Source: an uncultured bacterium (GTDB lineage: Bacteria > Cyanobacteriota > Vampirovibrionia > Gastranaerophilales > Gastranaerophilaceae). Taken from it: DNA of 7,677 bases. The notes under the pieces were generated by a model, which was given only the letters and a program-made list of their open reading frames with translations, was not told where the DNA came from and did no database searches. Positions 1 through 5,841 of this stretch are shown here, piece after piece. The first letter of the stretch is position 1. Each line of letters starts with the position of its first letter. The stretch is taken from NCBI GenBank assembly GCA_900554385.1, contig USHE01000088.1, positions 1-7,677 of the forward strand. The letters run 5' to 3'. The position numbers and the translations under genes are program-made.

Positions 1-819
1 GATAGGGCATCTTCCGTCAACCCACTCCCACATTTTGTTAGCAACAAGACCGTGAAGCTGAGATACTGCGTTTGCAATTCTGGACATTCTTAATGCAGCC
101 ACTGTAAGAGAGAAGTTTTCTCCGCCGAGGTTAACCGCAGTTTCTCTTGATGCACCTGCAAAGAAACCGCCTTCAAGAAGTGTGTCAACCCAGTGAACTT
201 CGTTGCCTGCTGCAACAGGTGTGTGTGTTGTAAATACTGTACGTTTTTTCACTTCTTCAAGGTTACCGTTGTATTGTCTTAATAATTCAAATGCTGCAGG
301 TAATGCGTGACCTTCGTTCATGTGAACCACGTCAAAATTATATCCAACAGCTTGCAAGATTCTAACACCGGCAACACCAAGAACTGTTTCTTGAGCAATT
401 CTGATTTTTTCGTTTCCGTCATAAAGTTTGTGGGAGATGCTCTTAGCCCAATCACTGTTGCCTTCAATATCTGTTGTCAACAAATATACAGGACAAGCTC
501 CAAACAATTCAGGTTCAACCAAGTAAGCTTTTACTTTAACTTTTTCACCGAAAATTTCGACTTCAGTTTGAACGTTAACATCTTTTAAGAAGTCGTAATA
601 TTTTCTGATGTAAGCAACTTCCACCTGACCATCATGAGCAATTCTCTGATCATAGTAGCCGTAAGACCATAACATTGTTACACCGACCATTGGCATTTGT
701 AAGTATCCTGCAGATAACATGTGAGAACCTGCAAGAAAACCTAAACCGCCTGAATAAGTTTTTAAAGACTGGTCTAATGCAATTTCCATTGAAAAATAAG
801 CTACATTTGGTAATGACAT
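1..819 (-). CDS. glgP: Alpha-glucan (glycogen/maltodextrin) phosphorylase, N-terminal half, cut by window edge
   Basis: This enzyme removes glucose-1-phosphate from the ends of glycogen or maltodextrins in the cytoplasm, using PLP. I translated 273 codons from the ATG at 819 to base 1 with no stop; the C-terminal half, including the PLP lysine, lies outside the window. The start MSLPNVAYFSMEIAL followed by TYSGGLGFLAG is the signature of the shorter, divergent GT35 phosphorylases (roughly 550-600 residues for an intact protein). Further family segments are EGHALPAAFELL, the FTTHTPVAAGNE segment and VNLGGENFS. The start is supported by AAAGGG at 826-831, six bases upstream. A possible promoter lies at 886-912. 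No frame damage is seen. The product is secure at family level; glycogen versus maltodextrin preference cannot be judged from this half. Confidence 0.93.
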   Translation of the reverse strand, partial: MSLPNVAYFSMEIALDQSLKTYSGGLGFLAGSHMLSAGYLQMPMVGVTMLWSYGYYDQRIAHDGQVEVAYIRKYYDFLKDVNVQTEVEIFGEKVKVKAYLVEPELFGACPVYLLTTDIEGNSDWAKSISHKLYDGNEKIRIAQETVLGVAGVRILQAVGYNFDVVHMNEGHALPAAFELLRQYNGNLEEVKKRTVFTTHTPVAAGNEVHWVDTLLEGGFFAGASRETAVNLGGENFSLTVAALRMSRIANAVSQLHGLVANKMWEWVDGRCPI

Positions 820-885
820 ATTTTACCCTTTCTTCTTATATAAAACTAAATACGAAAATTCATCACCCTCTATGGGTTAATTAAC

Positions 886-912
886 AGCATACCACAAAAA
901 TTATCTAGTCAA
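886..912 (-). promoter_or_regulatory. Putative sigma-70-type promoter of glgP
   Basis: On the minus strand TTGACT (907-912) is followed after 15 bases by TATGCT (886-891). The latter is preceded by TGG, an extended -10 pattern. It would give a leader of about 60 nt. The spacer is shorter than the ideal 17, so this is a plausible prediction only. Confidence 0.42.
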
Positions 913-1019
913 ATGTAATTATCTAATATTTTTCATCTAATCCTTAAGAATTAGTCGTGTAGTGCTATTCTATCTTCAAAAAACTTAACAATTTAGCAAA
1001 ATTATACTTTTGGGGCTTA

Positions 1020-1025
1020 TATAAT
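1020..1025 (+). promoter_or_regulatory. TATAAT -10-like hexamer just upstream of the subtilase-like gene
   Basis: A perfect TATAAT ends only 13 bases before the ATG at 1039, and no -35 match stands 16-18 bases before it. If used, the mRNA would begin about 7 nt before the start codon. A second hexamer, TATACT at 1003-1008, would give a leader of about 24 nt, but its nearest -35-like TTAACA (985-990) is only 12 bases away. Confidence 0.3.
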
Positions 1026-1038
1026 AAGTAGTTTCATT

Positions 1039-2148
1039 ATGAGTACCCTTAAAATAGTTTCTTCAATATACAATATGAACTTTCCAAGATTTGATCGTGT
1101 CGTTCATCGCAACCCTTCTTTGAGCTACAGACCAACTGCGCCTGCTATCGATTTACCAAGATTTATTACTGAAAATATGAGAGAAGCTAGAGTTATGAAT
1201 CAAGCAGTTCTTACTCAATTAAAGTCCTCAAAAAAAAAGAATGCTTTTCCAAAAGCAAGCAATGCTGATTTGAAAATATTGACAGATAAAACTTATACTG
1301 CAAGTTTTCAAAAAACTGTTTGGGTAAATCCTAAAAATGGTAAATCTTACCATCTTATAAATAGCGGAAGTGATAAGAATGGTAGAATTATCGTAAGGAT
1401 TTTAGATAAAGATGGAGGTTTTGTCAAAGAAATTCCAATAAAAAAGAAAAAAATTCTTGTTTTTGAACCAGAAAGTAATGAATGTTCTAAAACTTTAAAT
1501 ATGCGACATTCTGATTTGATGAGTCTTTTTGTTAAAAGGTATAACCCTTTTGCGGATGTTAAAGTCTGTTTCTGGCACGATAAACTAAATTTGAGTAAGG
1601 AAGTTTTAAAAGAAATTGATAAAGATACCGCAGCAATTTCTTGTGCTTTTCAGAATGCAGAAAGTATAATTCCTAAAAATAAAATATCTAAATTTTATTA
1701 TGAATTTTTTAATAAAAGAGTTAAGGTTACGCCAAAACATTTGTTTGAATCGTTGAAACAAAATTTGGATTCAGAGATTAAGGAGTTTAGCGTTATACCT
1801 CAGCATGTTCGTGTTTTTATGGCAGCTGGAAATTATGGAAAAAACTCCTATAATAGATATTTAGTCCTAAAAAATGTTGAGGGGGTTGGCAGTCTGGATT
1901 GTCGAGGAAAAGTTGCAGACTTTTCCGGCTCAAGAAACTCATATTTTACCCAGCACTACGAACTCGGAGAATTCCCTGTTCTGCAAACACCTGACGGCTA
2001 TTCATTTACCGGTACTAATGACATAGATATTCCACTTAAAAGTGATAAATTCCGGCTTTTAGAAGCAACTTTAAGAGGAAGTTCTATTTCAGTTTCCATA
2101 CGGGCGGCTAAAGCTGTGTTAAATCAAATGATGGAGAATATTCTATAG
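1039..2148 (+). CDS. Divergent, probably degenerate subtilisin-like (S8 fold) protein
   Basis: The C-terminal half follows the order of S8 peptidase motifs. ILVFEPE (140-145) lies where the catalytic-Asp strand is expected, but has Glu143. RHSDLMSLF (156-164) replaces the HGTHVAGI block and keeps His157. MAAGN (261-265) matches the oxyanion-hole strand, with Asn265. VEGVGSLDCRGKVADFSGS (240-298 region) matches the usual GVGA...G..A.FS run. LRGSSISVSIRAAKAVL (345-361) matches the GTSMAAPHVAG helix, with Ser349 as candidate nucleophile. The Asp-to-Glu change, the lost glycines around His157 and the 14-residue gap between the two sites suggest weak or no protease activity. Residues 1-135 are not recognised; no signal peptide or membrane segment is seen. 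No Shine-Dalgarno sequence precedes this ATG, nor Met13 (1075), so the exact start is uncertain. The 3' end overlaps the convergent neighbour by six bases. The fold is inferred from motif order by eye. Confidence 0.55.
   Translation: MSTLKIVSSIYNMNFPRFDRVVHRNPSLSYRPTAPAIDLPRFITENMREARVMNQAVLTQLKSSKKKNAFPKASNADLKILTDKTYTASFQKTVWVNPKNGKSYHLINSGSDKNGRIIVRILDKDGGFVKEIPIKKKKILVFEPESNECSKTLNMRHSDLMSLFVKRYNPFADVKVCFWHDKLNLSKEVLKEIDKDTAAISCAFQNAESIIPKNKISKFYYEFFNKRVKVTPKHLFESLKQNLDSEIKEFSVIPQHVRVFMAAGNYGKNSYNRYLVLKNVEGVGSLDCRGKVADFSGSRNSYFTQHYELGEFPVLQTPDGYSFTGTNDIDIPLKSDKFRLLEATLRGSSISVSIRAAKAVLNQMMENIL
2143..2148. other. Palindromic six-base overlap holding both convergent stop codons
   Basis: The sequence CTATAG reads the same on both strands, so each of the two converging genes ends with Leu (CTA) then TAG inside the same six bases. 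No stem-loop terminator fits between them, so transcripts should run into each other's antisense strand. Confidence 0.95.
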
Positions 2149-3378
2149 GGTTTTTACTTTATCAAGAATTTTTCTGAGTGCAATTTTTACGTGTGCATAA
2201 TTTAGTCCTCCTTGCATATATGCAACATAGGGTTCTCTCATTGGACCGTCAGCAGAAAGTTCAATGGTAGAACCTTCTATAAAAGTTCCGCCCGCCATAA
2301 TTACCTGATCTTCGTACCCGGGAATATATTCGGGTATCGGCGTTACATAGCCGTTAACAGGTGATAGAGACTGGATTGTTCGGCAAAACTGCTCTAACGG
2401 TTCCGGGGAATTGAATGTAATATTCTGTATTATATCAGTGCGTTTCTCGTTGTATTTAGGCGAGGAATTGTAGCCTATTTCGTCAAAGACTTTTGCCGCA
2501 AGAACAGCTCCTTTAACAGCTTCCGACACAACCGATGGTGACATAAAAAGTCCTTGGAAGATTAATCTGTGCTGATTGAACATTGCCCCGCCTTCACAGC
2601 CGATACCCGGTGCTGTTAACCTGTTTGCTGATTTATCGACATATTTAGCTTTACCGGCAATGTAGCCGCCGGCTTCGACAATTCCTCCGCCGGGATTTTT
2701 TATTAATGAACCTGCTATGATATCTGCCCCGACTTCTAGAGGTTCTTTATCTTCTACAAATTCGCCGTAACAATTGTCTACAAAACAAATACAATTAGGG
2801 TTTTGGCTTTTTACAGTATCGCAAATTCTGCCTATTGTGTCTATTGAAATGGATTTTCTCGTCGAATAGCCTTTTGAACGCTGAATAAGTACCATTTTAA
2901 CCGAACTGTCAATTTTTTCTCTTATAGCATCAAGGTCAATATCGTTATTTTTGAGCGGAACTTCGTCATACAAAACTCCGTGAGCAATAAGTGAATCTTC
3001 TTTTGTGTCTTCATCGCCAAGAGTTCCGATAACTTCCTGCATAGTGTCGTAAGGTGCGCCAACAACGGATACTAATTTGTCACCAGGTCTGAGATTTCCA
3101 AACAAAACACAGGCAAGAGTGTGGGTGCCGGATGCAAAGTGTATTCTTGCAATGGCTTTTTCTGCTTTGAAAACATGCGCAAAAACTTTGTCTAACACTT
3201 CTCTGCCCATATCGTCATGCCCGTATCCGGAAACCGTGTAAAAATGTTCCGGAGCAACTTTGTTTTCTATAAAAGCGTTTAATACTTTTTCTTGATTGTA
3301 ATCTCTTATTTCGTCTATAATTTCAAATTGTTCTTTTAATTCTTGTTCAGCTTTTTTTATAATTTCTTTGCTATTCAT
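2143..3378 (-). CDS. Methionine gamma-lyase family / 'aluminium resistance' family PLP-dependent protein
   Basis: This is a 411-residue fold-type I PLP enzyme resembling the Cys/Met-metabolism lyases in the branch annotated as aluminium resistance protein or methionine gamma-lyase family (Bacillus YnbB type). GYGHDDMGRE (51-60) and ASGTHTL (82-88) fit the substrate and cofactor-phosphate region. FVDNCYGEF (199-207) carries Asp201, expected to contact the pyridine nitrogen. GSLIKNPGGG (223-232) carries Lys227, the expected Schiff-base lysine. Length matches the family's usual ~400-420 residues and all key residues are present. The start is supported by AGAGGTG at 3384-3390, five bases upstream, and by a promoter at 3399-3427. 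The actual substrate is unproven: the family name derives from similarity, and both the lyase and metal-resistance roles are tentative. It meets the upstream plus-strand gene tail to tail with overlapping stop codons and no terminator in between. Confidence 0.9.
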   Translation of the reverse strand: MNSKEIIKKAEQELKEQFEIIDEIRDYNQEKVLNAFIENKVAPEHFYTVSGYGHDDMGREVLDKVFAHVFKAEKAIARIHFASGTHTLACVLFGNLRPGDKLVSVVGAPYDTMQEVIGTLGDEDTKEDSLIAHGVLYDEVPLKNNDIDLDAIREKIDSSVKMVLIQRSKGYSTRKSISIDTIGRICDTVKSQNPNCICFVDNCYGEFVEDKEPLEVGADIIAGSLIKNPGGGIVEAGGYIAGKAKYVDKSANRLTAPGIGCEGGAMFNQHRLIFQGLFMSPSVVSEAVKGAVLAAKVFDEIGYNSSPKYNEKRTDIIQNITFNSPEPLEQFCRTIQSLSPVNGYVTPIPEYIPGYEDQVIMAGGTFIEGSTIELSADGPMREPYVAYMQGGLNYAHVKIALRKILDKVKTL

Positions 3379-3398
3379 AATTACACCTCTATGAGTAA

Positions 3399-3427
3399 AT
3401 TATATCACGAATGATATTTTATATAAA
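3399..3427 (-). promoter_or_regulatory. Putative promoter of the PLP-enzyme gene
   Basis: On the minus strand TTTATA (3422-3427) is followed after 17 bases by a perfect TATAAT (3399-3404). The start codon is 20 bases further on. The -35 half matches consensus at four of six positions and ends two bases before the adjoining REP-like repeat. Confidence 0.5.
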
Positions 3428-3429
3428 AC

Positions 3430-3492
3430 AGACCCTGAAACAAGTTCAGGGTGACGTGAACTGTTCGTCATTCCGAACTCGTTTCGGAATCT
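3430..3492. repeat. Pair of inverted 27-bp REP-like palindromic units (BIME-like)
   Basis: Unit 1 (3430-3456) contains ACCCTGAA / TTCAGGGT arms around a five-base loop. Unit 2 (3466-3492, opposite orientation) contains ATTCCGAA / TTCGGAAT arms around a five-base loop. Read in the same sense, both units run AGA, stem, loop, stem, TGACG and agree at 20 of 27 positions. Six of the seven differences fall in the stem as three compensating base pairs; the seventh is in the loop. Nine bases separate the units. The element lies between two divergent promoters, so a terminator role is unlikely. It resembles dispersed intergenic palindromes seen in many bacterial genomes; copy number here cannot be known from one window. 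Confidence 0.8.
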
Positions 3493-3524
3493 GGTTTGAT
3501 ATTAATTTAATCGTTGTATAAATA

Positions 3525-3553
3525 TTGCTTTACATATAAGTCAGGTGTATAAT
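3525..3553 (+). promoter_or_regulatory. Putative promoter of the 66-residue ORFan
   Basis: TTGCTT (3525-3530) is followed after 17 bases by a perfect TATAAT (3548-3553). The start codon at 3575 is 21 bases downstream. The -35 is weak (three of six), while the -10 is ideal. Confidence 0.5.
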
Positions 3554-3561
3554 ATTTTCCG

Positions 3562-3568
3562 AAAGGAG
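3562..3568 (+). promoter_or_regulatory. Ribosome binding site that fixes the ORFan start at 3575
   Basis: AAAGGAG lies six bases before the ATG at 3575. The longer in-frame start at 3545 has no such site and would overlap the predicted -10 hexamer, so the shorter protein is preferred. Confidence 0.85.
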
Positions 3569-3574
3569 TTACTT

Positions 3575-3775
3575 ATGTATCACGTTTATACCGAAAGAGA
3601 TTATTCAGAATTTTCAAGAACATTAATCGGAGAATATACCGATTTAGACGAAGCTAAAGCTGTTGCAGAAAAAGCTATTAAAGAGGACAGCGAACTTAAC
3701 TATATTATTATGGAAACAGACGGTCACGTAAACAATTACGGAGATTTGATAACGACTGTTGTTGCACAGAGTTAA
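3575..3775 (+). CDS. Small hypothetical protein of 66 residues
   Basis: I do not recognise this gene. The product (MYHVYTERDYSEFSRTLIGE...) is acidic and soluble-looking, with no signal peptide, membrane segment or cysteine. Its pattern suggests a beta strand at the start, an Ala/Glu/Lys-rich helix around residues 23-38 (DLDEAKAVAEKAIKED) and one or two strands after it (NYIIMETDG and the C-terminal LITTVVAQ). That would be a compact alpha/beta domain. It has its own promoter-like sequence, an excellent ribosome binding site and a strong terminator starting inside its stop codon, so it is very likely a real, separately expressed gene. Neighbours give no clear clue to its role. Confidence 0.8.
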   Translation: MYHVYTERDYSEFSRTLIGEYTDLDEAKAVAEKAIKEDSELNYIIMETDGHVNNYGDLITTVVAQS

Positions 3776-3808
3776 AAAATCCCTCTCTTATTGAGAGGGA
3801 TTTTTTTT
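3774..3808. terminator. Strong bidirectional intrinsic terminator shared by ORFan and rpiB
   Basis: A run of six A, then TCCCTCTC (3780-3787), loop TTATT, GAGAGGGA (3793-3800) and eight T form a 14-bp stem including the A/T arms. It reads as a terminator on both strands. The plus-strand stop codon (3773-3775) and minus-strand stop codon (3807-3809) lie partly inside the A and T tracts. Confidence 0.93.
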
Positions 3809-4241
3809 ATTCAATCATGTCGACTCTGCGTTTGTGTCTGTTGCCTTCAAAGCCGGTTTTAAGCCAAATATCTACAATATCAAGCGCAAGGTGTTCTCCG
3901 ATAACACGTTCTCCCAGACAGAGTACATTAGCATTGTTGTGCGCCCTTGAAACTCTTGCGGAATACGTATCACTGCATAATGCAGCCCTGATTCCCCGAA
4001 CCTTGTTTGCGGCAATCGACATTCCTATACCGGTTCCACAGATGAGAATCCCTCTGTTTGCTTTCCCGCTGATAACTCTTTCGCACACAGAACGTGCGAT
4101 TTCAGGGTAATCGCATGATTCTTTTGTAAGAGTTCCCACATCGGTGTAGGGAATATTTCTTGAATTCAGGTAGTCGATAACTTTTTCTTTGTATTCATAG
4201 CCTGCATGGTCAGAGCCGATTACAACTTTCAAATCTTCCAT
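3807..4241 (-). CDS. rpiB: Ribose-5-phosphate isomerase B
   Basis: RpiB interconverts ribose-5-phosphate and ribulose-5-phosphate in the pentose-phosphate pathway (cytoplasmic). The 144-residue product shows GSDHAG (9-14), the catalytic-cysteine segment LICGTGIGMSIAANK with Cys68, and SRAHNNANVLCLGERV with the active-site His101. The basic phosphate-binding tail is RHKRR (135-139). Length is typical for the family. I chose the ATG at 4241 because AAAGAGGTG (4248-4256) stands six bases upstream; an in-frame ATG at 4265 would add eight residues before the conserved strand, would overlap the leader hairpin and lacks a binding site. It has its own strong promoter at 4298-4326 and ends in a shared terminator, so it is probably monocistronic. 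Some homologues act on allose-6-phosphate or are LacA/LacB subunits, but the motif set favours RpiB. Confidence 0.95.
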   Translation of the reverse strand: MEDLKVVIGSDHAGYEYKEKVIDYLNSRNIPYTDVGTLTKESCDYPEIARSVCERVISGKANRGILICGTGIGMSIAANKVRGIRAALCSDTYSARVSRAHNNANVLCLGERVIGEHLALDIVDIWLKTGFEGNRHKRRVDMIE

Positions 4242-4247
4242 AATAAA

Positions 4248-4256
4248 CACCTCTTT
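4248..4256 (-). promoter_or_regulatory. Ribosome binding site that fixes the rpiB start at 4241
   Basis: On the minus strand AAAGAGGTG ends six bases before the ATG at 4241. It lies downstream of the alternative ATG at 4265, which argues against that longer start. Confidence 0.85.
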
Positions 4257-4264
4257 CGTATACA

Positions 4265-4282
4265 ACCCGCAACGAAGCGGGT
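4265..4282 (-). promoter_or_regulatory. Hairpin in the rpiB leader
   Basis: On the minus strand ACCCGC, a six-base loop TTCGTT and GCGGGT form a GC-rich 6-bp stem in the predicted leader, between the promoter and the ribosome binding site. No T tract follows, so it is not an intrinsic terminator. It could stabilise the mRNA or affect translation; no ligand-binding fold is recognisable. Confidence 0.45.
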
Positions 4283-4297
4283 ATAATCTATTTATTT

Positions 4298-4326
4298 ATT
4301 ATACATTTTTTTTCAACTCTTGCCAA
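4298..4326 (-). promoter_or_regulatory. Strong sigma-70-type promoter of rpiB
   Basis: On the minus strand TTGGCA (4321-4326) is followed after exactly 17 bases by TATAAT (4298-4303). The match is five of six and six of six, giving a leader of about 50 nt that contains the GC-rich hairpin. Confidence 0.75.
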
Positions 4327-4342
4327 TTCTGTATAAAATATT

Positions 4343-4358
4343 GTTACATTTTTTGCAA
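4343..4358. promoter_or_regulatory. HLR1-like half-site motif upstream of the rpiB promoter
   Basis: GTTACATTTT at 4343-4352 matches the first half of the cyanobacterial HLR1 element bound by RpaB; the second half (TTGCAA) is poor. It starts 40 bases upstream of the -10 hexamer edge, close to the position of related motifs before the two paralogous genes. Confidence 0.25.
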
Positions 4359-4382
4359 TAAAAACTCCCCGAAGGGAGTTTT
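4358..4382 (-). terminator. Intrinsic terminator of the 436-residue paralogue gene
   Basis: On the minus strand AAAACTCCC, loop TTCG and GGGAGTTTT form a 9-bp stem closed by a C(UUCG)G tetraloop, an especially stable loop, followed by further T. It lies 21 bases after the stop codon of the upstream gene and separates it from rpiB. Confidence 0.85.
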
Positions 4383-4402
4383 ATGTAATTTATATCCGAA
4401 AT

Positions 4403-5713
4403 TTATGCTTTTTGATTTAACTGTTCCATTATTTTAGCTATAATCTTATCTAAATTACTAGCTGCTGTATCTGAAATTTTTGTAGTCTCTGAATTTGTGT
4501 TAAGGAATCTTGTGCAATATTCTTGTTCTTTCTCACCAAGTTTTATTCCTTCATCGTTTGCTTTTTCTAATAAACTGTTTAATATTTGTTTTTGACAATC
4601 AAGTTTTTCTTTGTTTGTCCACCCGTATTCGGTATTGATTTGTCTCATTATACTATCACCAAGAAGTTTGTTTTCGTTATAACTGTTAAGAAATTTTTGA
4701 ATGTTTGTGCTATCTAAATTTGTTGTAATATTTTTTATTGCGATTGTTTTTTCAGAATCGCTTGTGTATCCAACAAGAGCATCCGCTACTTTTTCGCCTA
4801 CTATTGTGCCGTCTGGTTTAGGGGTGACTACGACTTCTGGTAGAGTTCCAGCATCATATATTTGTTCCTCAGCTGGTGCTGTAGCTGCTGGAGTTGGCGT
4901 TTGAGACGCTATGCTTCCGAATGTTAAGCCTTTACTAAAGTTTTCCTGACCCTTATGTTGTACTAATTCCGGTGTTCCGTCTTCTTTTGTTTCAAGTGTA
5001 TATTCATTTTGAGAAGCGGTTTGTCCGTTCATTGATTTGCAGGTGTAAAGCGGTTTACCATCGCTTGTTGTGCCTGTTAATTCATACGTATAGGTATGTG
5101 GTGTGCCTGATGAAGTGGCCGTAATTGTGAATTCCTTAGGCGGCTGTCCTTCTTCGCCGGCTTGAGTTATGTTAAATTTACCTGAAATGTTTTGTGTTTT
5201 TCCACTTGCATCTCTGCAAACCATGTTGCTCAAGTCATTCCACTTGATACTATTTTCTTCTTGGGCACCTTCTTCTTGTGTCGGTGGTTCTTCTTGAGGA
5301 GTTTCTTGCAGAATTTCTTCTGCAACTTGTTCCGGAGTTTGTTGTGTAGGTGCCGGTGTATTTCTTCCAATAACTGCATCGTTATTAGTTTGCTGTTGAG
5401 CCGGTGTTGCTGAGCCTGTTTCTTTGCCTCCGCCAACACCGAACAATTTAAGTATTCCGCCGAGCAATGTTGAGCCAAGTCCGATGCCTAGAAGCCACTT
5501 CATACCTTTGCTCATTCCGCCGTCATCGTGATTGCAGCAGCTTCCGTAGTTATAGTCATAGTTAAAGCCTGTATTGTATCCCGAACCAAAGAAATTGTTC
5601 TGGATATATGTTGTGTGATTTGACGCAGCTTTGTATCCCTGCCATTGTCCTGGTCTGAATGGCTGACGTCCTATCGGGCGATATTGTGCTCTTGTAATAC
5701 TGCTAAAACTCAT
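4403..5713 (-). CDS. Hypothetical protein, paralogue A: conserved N-terminal module with unique C-terminal region
   Basis: I do not recognise a named family. Residues 1-44 hold a conserved block including GRQPFRPGQWQGYK (15-28) and SNHTTYIQNNFFGS (31-44). A short Tyr/Asn/Gly-rich stretch (45-58) and CCNHDD (59-64) follow. Then comes a glycine-rich hydrophobic segment (MKWLLGIGLG..LLGGILKLFGVGGG, 71-96) that could be a membrane or glycine-zipper helix. Residues 97-155 are a Gln/Glu/Pro/Thr-rich linker. Residues 156-290 look beta-rich and Thr/Ser/Gly-rich. A LPEVVVTPKPDG segment (291-302) precedes a helical C-terminus (305-436) with Cys373 and Cys400. No ordinary signal peptide is present. The start is supported by GAGGAT at 5719-5724. 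The first ~97 residues nearly match the next gene's product (5842-6840), while the rest does not. It has its own terminator and a duplicated promoter region, so it is probably transcribed alone. Confidence 0.85.
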   Translation of the reverse strand: MSFSSITRAQYRPIGRQPFRPGQWQGYKAASNHTTYIQNNFFGSGYNTGFNYDYNYGSCCNHDDGGMSKGMKWLLGIGLGSTLLGGILKLFGVGGGKETGSATPAQQQTNNDAVIGRNTPAPTQQTPEQVAEEILQETPQEEPPTQEEGAQEENSIKWNDLSNMVCRDASGKTQNISGKFNITQAGEEGQPPKEFTITATSSGTPHTYTYELTGTTSDGKPLYTCKSMNGQTASQNEYTLETKEDGTPELVQHKGQENFSKGLTFGSIASQTPTPAATAPAEEQIYDAGTLPEVVVTPKPDGTIVGEKVADALVGYTSDSEKTIAIKNITTNLDSTNIQKFLNSYNENKLLGDSIMRQINTEYGWTNKEKLDCQKQILNSLLEKANDEGIKLGEKEQEYCTRFLNTNSETTKISDTAASNLDKIIAKIMEQLNQKA

Positions 5714-5730
5714 GTCTTATCCTCGGTTTT

Positions 5731-5760
5731 TACTCTCTTGTATATATAAAGTATATACTG
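5731..5760 (-). promoter_or_regulatory. Conserved core-promoter block of paralogue A
   Basis: Thirty bases match 6857-6886 at 29 positions, 27 of them in one unbroken identical run, although the surrounding DNA has drifted. It contains a GTATATA / TATATAC inverted repeat (5740-5746, 5752-5758; five-base spacer) overlapping a candidate -10, TATACT (5750-5755 on the minus strand). No TTGACA-like -35 is found at 17 bases. Confidence 0.6.
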
Positions 5761-5792
5761 ATTAAATAATTGCCTTTTTTGATTGATGTTTG

Positions 5793-5808
5793 TTTACATT
5801 TCTTAATA
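5793..5808. promoter_or_regulatory. HLR1-like direct-repeat motif upstream of paralogue A
   Basis: TTTACA-TTTC-TTAATA fits the HLR1 pattern KTTACAWWNNKTTACA in its first half and at four of six positions in its second. Its first base lies 33 bases beyond the conserved core block, the same distance as in paralogue B. Confidence 0.35.
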
Positions 5809-5814
5809 ATGCCT

Positions 5815-5840
5815 TAAAAGCCGGAATTTTCCGGCTCTTA
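5815..5840 (-). terminator. Intrinsic terminator of paralogue B gene
   Basis: On the minus strand AGCCGGA (from 5836), loop AAAT and TCCGGCT (to 5819) form a 7-bp stem, followed by a short TTTT tract. It begins five bases after the stop codon. The T tract is short, so efficiency may be moderate. It separates the two paralogues into different transcripts. Confidence 0.68.
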
Positions 5841-5841
5841 A

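Noticed and set aside
307..884. Open frames of 93 and 69 codons on the plus strand
   Set aside because: Antisense to glgP, which is open and carries family motifs throughout; the second also spans the glgP start and leader.
3545..3574. Ten-residue N-terminal extension of the ORFan
   Set aside because: It has no ribosome binding site and overlaps the predicted -10 hexamer; AAAGGAG clearly serves the ATG at 3575.
3817..4110. 97-codon open frame on the plus strand
   Set aside because: Lies wholly antisense to rpiB, whose motifs are unmistakable, and has no ribosome binding site.
4282..4287. TATAAT on the plus strand
   Set aside because: No plus-strand gene follows it; it falls in the rpiB leader and is explained by AT-rich sequence.
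5230..5478. 82-codon minus-strand frame rich in Lys, His and Gln
   Set aside because: Out-of-frame shadow of the Gln/Glu/Pro linker of paralogue A, whose frame is supported by the conserved module on one side and a long open region on the other.
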